Translations under genes and position numbers: made by a program
DNA from: Sphingopyxis sp.
GTDB taxonomy: Bacteria > Pseudomonadota > Alphaproteobacteria > Sphingomonadales > Sphingomonadaceae
Direction of reading: 5' to 3'
DNA: 64,000 nucleotides
Assembly (NCBI GenBank): GCA_017745175.1
Contig: JAGHZY010000006.1
Location: 1 to 64,000 of the forward strand
Notes under the pieces: model-generated
What the model was told of the DNA's origin: nothing
The model's input: only the letters and a program-made list of their open reading frames with translations
Database searches by the model: none
Shown here: piece after piece, positions 62,728 to 64,000 of the stretch
How positions within the stretch are numbered: the stretch's first letter is position 1
Layout: each line of letters opens with the position of its first letter

Positions 62728-64000
62728 ATGAATTTGCGCCGCTGGTTCCTTTGTTGCTCCGCGGCCCTGATCGGGGCAGCCTGTCCGGCATGGGCCCAGC
62801 AGCAGGGAACGGCGACGCAGATTTCGGGTCCGGTCGAGCGGCGCGCGGTCGAAGCGGCGATCTGGGGCATTCCGATCGTCAATTTCGAGGCGATGCGCGA
62901 AGCCTATTTCCGCGACGCGGGGGCGCAATATAATGACATCGTCTATTGGTCGAAGAACCCCGACGCGAAGATGCAGTTGCTGACGCCGAACACGACGTCG
63001 CACTATGCCTACGCCAATTTCAATACGCGTGGCGGACCGGTGGTGTTCGAACTGCCGCCGTTCGAGGGCGTCGGCATGTATCACAACCTTGCCGATGCCT
63101 GGCAGGTCCCCGTGGTCGATTTCGGGCCGAACGGGCTCGACCGGGGCAAGGGCGGAAAATTCCTGCTGTTGCCGCCGGGTCACAAGGGCGATGCGCCGGC
63201 GGGCTACACGCCGATCCGTATGCCGACCTACAATGGCTATTTCCTCCTTCGGTCCAACCCGAAATCGCAGGCGGCGCGCGATGTGGCGCAGGCGAATGAC
63301 TGGATTCGCAAGGTTCGCCTCTATCCGCTTGCCGACGCCGACGCGCCGCGTGCGCAGCGCTATATCGACGTATCGGGAAAGCTGATCGATGGCGTCGTTC
63401 GCATGGACCAAAGCTATTTCACACGGCTCGCACGCATCCTTGCCGAGGAGCCGGTGCGGCCGATCGACCTGCCGATGATGGGTATGTTGCGCACGCTGGG
63501 TATCACACATGATCGGCCCTTTGCGCCCGACGCCGCGCTGACGGCAACGCTCGATCTCGCGGCGCGGCAGGCGCACCGCGAGATCGTCGCGAGCCGGACC
63601 GATCAGCGGCAGCCCTGGTGGCCCGGCAGCAAATGGACGATCGCGAAAAATCTGATGGAGGCGGCGAAAGGCGGCTTCACCTTCGAGGTCGACGACAGCC
63701 TGCTGATCGACCAGCGCGCCTACACCTTCTATATCGCCTTCGCATTGTCGGCGAAGCTTGGCGGCGCGACCTTCTATCTGACGCAATATGACGAGGCGGA
63801 TGGCACACCGCTCAGCGGCGATCATGATTATGTCCTGCGTGTTCCGGCGGACGTGCCGGCGGAGCAATTCTGGGCGGCGACCGTTTATGACATGGACAGC
63901 GCGAGCTTTCTTCGCGAGGCGCCGGTTGTCGGGCTCGACTCGAATGATCGCAGGATGAAACGCAACGCTGACGGGTCGGTCGATATATATTTCGGGGCGA
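62728..64000 (+). CDS. DUF1254/DUF1214 protein, partial (runs off the window)
   Basis: The reading frame starts at the ATG at 62728, one base after the previous stop, and is open to the window end (424 codons, no stop). It has a signal peptide (about 1-24, ending AWAQQ), VEAAIWGIPIVNFEAMREAY (DUF1254), TSHYAYANFNTRGGPVVFEL and a C-terminal DUF1214 region (AYTFYIAFALSAKLGGATFY, then FWAATVYDMDSASFLREAP). It is longer than its upstream relative, carrying the complete two-domain form. The end is not in the window. Confidence 0.88.
   Translation, partial: MNLRRWFLCCSAALIGAACPAWAQQQGTATQISGPVERRAVEAAIWGIPIVNFEAMREAYFRDAGAQYNDIVYWSKNPDAKMQLLTPNTTSHYAYANFNTRGGPVVFELPPFEGVGMYHNLADAWQVPVVDFGPNGLDRGKGGKFLLLPPGHKGDAPAGYTPIRMPTYNGYFLLRSNPKSQAARDVAQANDWIRKVRLYPLADADAPRAQRYIDVSGKLIDGVVRMDQSYFTRLARILAEEPVRPIDLPMMGMLRTLGITHDRPFAPDAALTATLDLAARQAHREIVASRTDQRQPWWPGSKWTIAKNLMEAAKGGFTFEVDDSLLIDQRAYTFYIAFALSAKLGGATFYLTQYDEADGTPLSGDHDYVLRVPADVPAEQFWAATVYDMDSASFLREAPVVGLDSNDRRMKRNADGSVDIYFGA

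Overview
The window is GC-rich chromosomal DNA, most likely from a sphingomonad (Sphingopyxis-like) alphaproteobacterium. This is inferred from three TonB-dependent receptors carrying a DIVVTGSR- or IIVTAQ-type N-terminal motif, abundant acyl-CoA catabolism genes, a release factor 3 and DinB of ordinary alphaproteobacterial type, and intergenic palindromes of a kind common in that group. The genus call is an inference and no database was consulted.

Layout. (1) 1-4.2 kb is core DNA: two small secreted proteins, prfC, dinB and a tRNA-Gly(TCC). (2) 4.3-14.6 kb looks like an integrated accessory region. It begins with a P4-type tyrosine integrase directly after the tRNA 3' end, then an HTH-containing unknown protein. 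Next comes a three-gene regulatory unit matching CnrY-CnrX-CnrH in order, size and metal-ligand positions, divergent from a TonB receptor and a DUF4198 protein. It closes with an internally deleted SDR pseudogene and an AraC regulator. (3) 15-25.5 kb is a type I secretion locus. It encodes a 1743-residue BapA-like adhesin with twelve 95-residue Ig-like repeats, a vWA domain and RTX repeats, followed by an ABC exporter, an adaptor, a BamE-like lipoprotein-type protein and a TolC-like channel. (4) 25.6-26.8 kb holds two unknown exported proteins.

(5) 27.2-35.2 kb is a tightly packed minus-strand unit of 2-hydroxyacid/2-oxoacid enzymes: a ThDP lyase, a GlcD-type FAD dehydrogenase, a Tat-exported PhoD-like phosphatase, an LldD-type FMN dehydrogenase, an MFS carrier and a crotonase. 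A Spinster-type MFS gene is divergent from it. (6) 37.1-56 kb is a large acyl-CoA degradation region. It has a CoA ligase, alpha-methylacyl-CoA racemase, three acyl-CoA dehydrogenases, a MaoC-type hydratase pair, three further crotonases, an MFE-2-type SDR, a PECR-like SDR, another SDR, two SCPx/lipid-transfer-type thiolases and a nitronate monooxygenase-like enzyme. (7) Two closely related TonB receptors (44.0-46.7 and 58.9-61.6 kb) lie inside and at the far edge of this region. A MalT/AlkS-type LuxR regulator is divergent from the second receptor, which is followed by two tandem DUF1254 proteins; the last of these runs off the window.

Working together, blocks 5-7 look like uptake across the outer membrane plus peroxisome-like beta-oxidation of a branched (isoprenoid or sterol-side-chain-like) carboxylic acid. 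The substrate itself cannot be read from the sequence.
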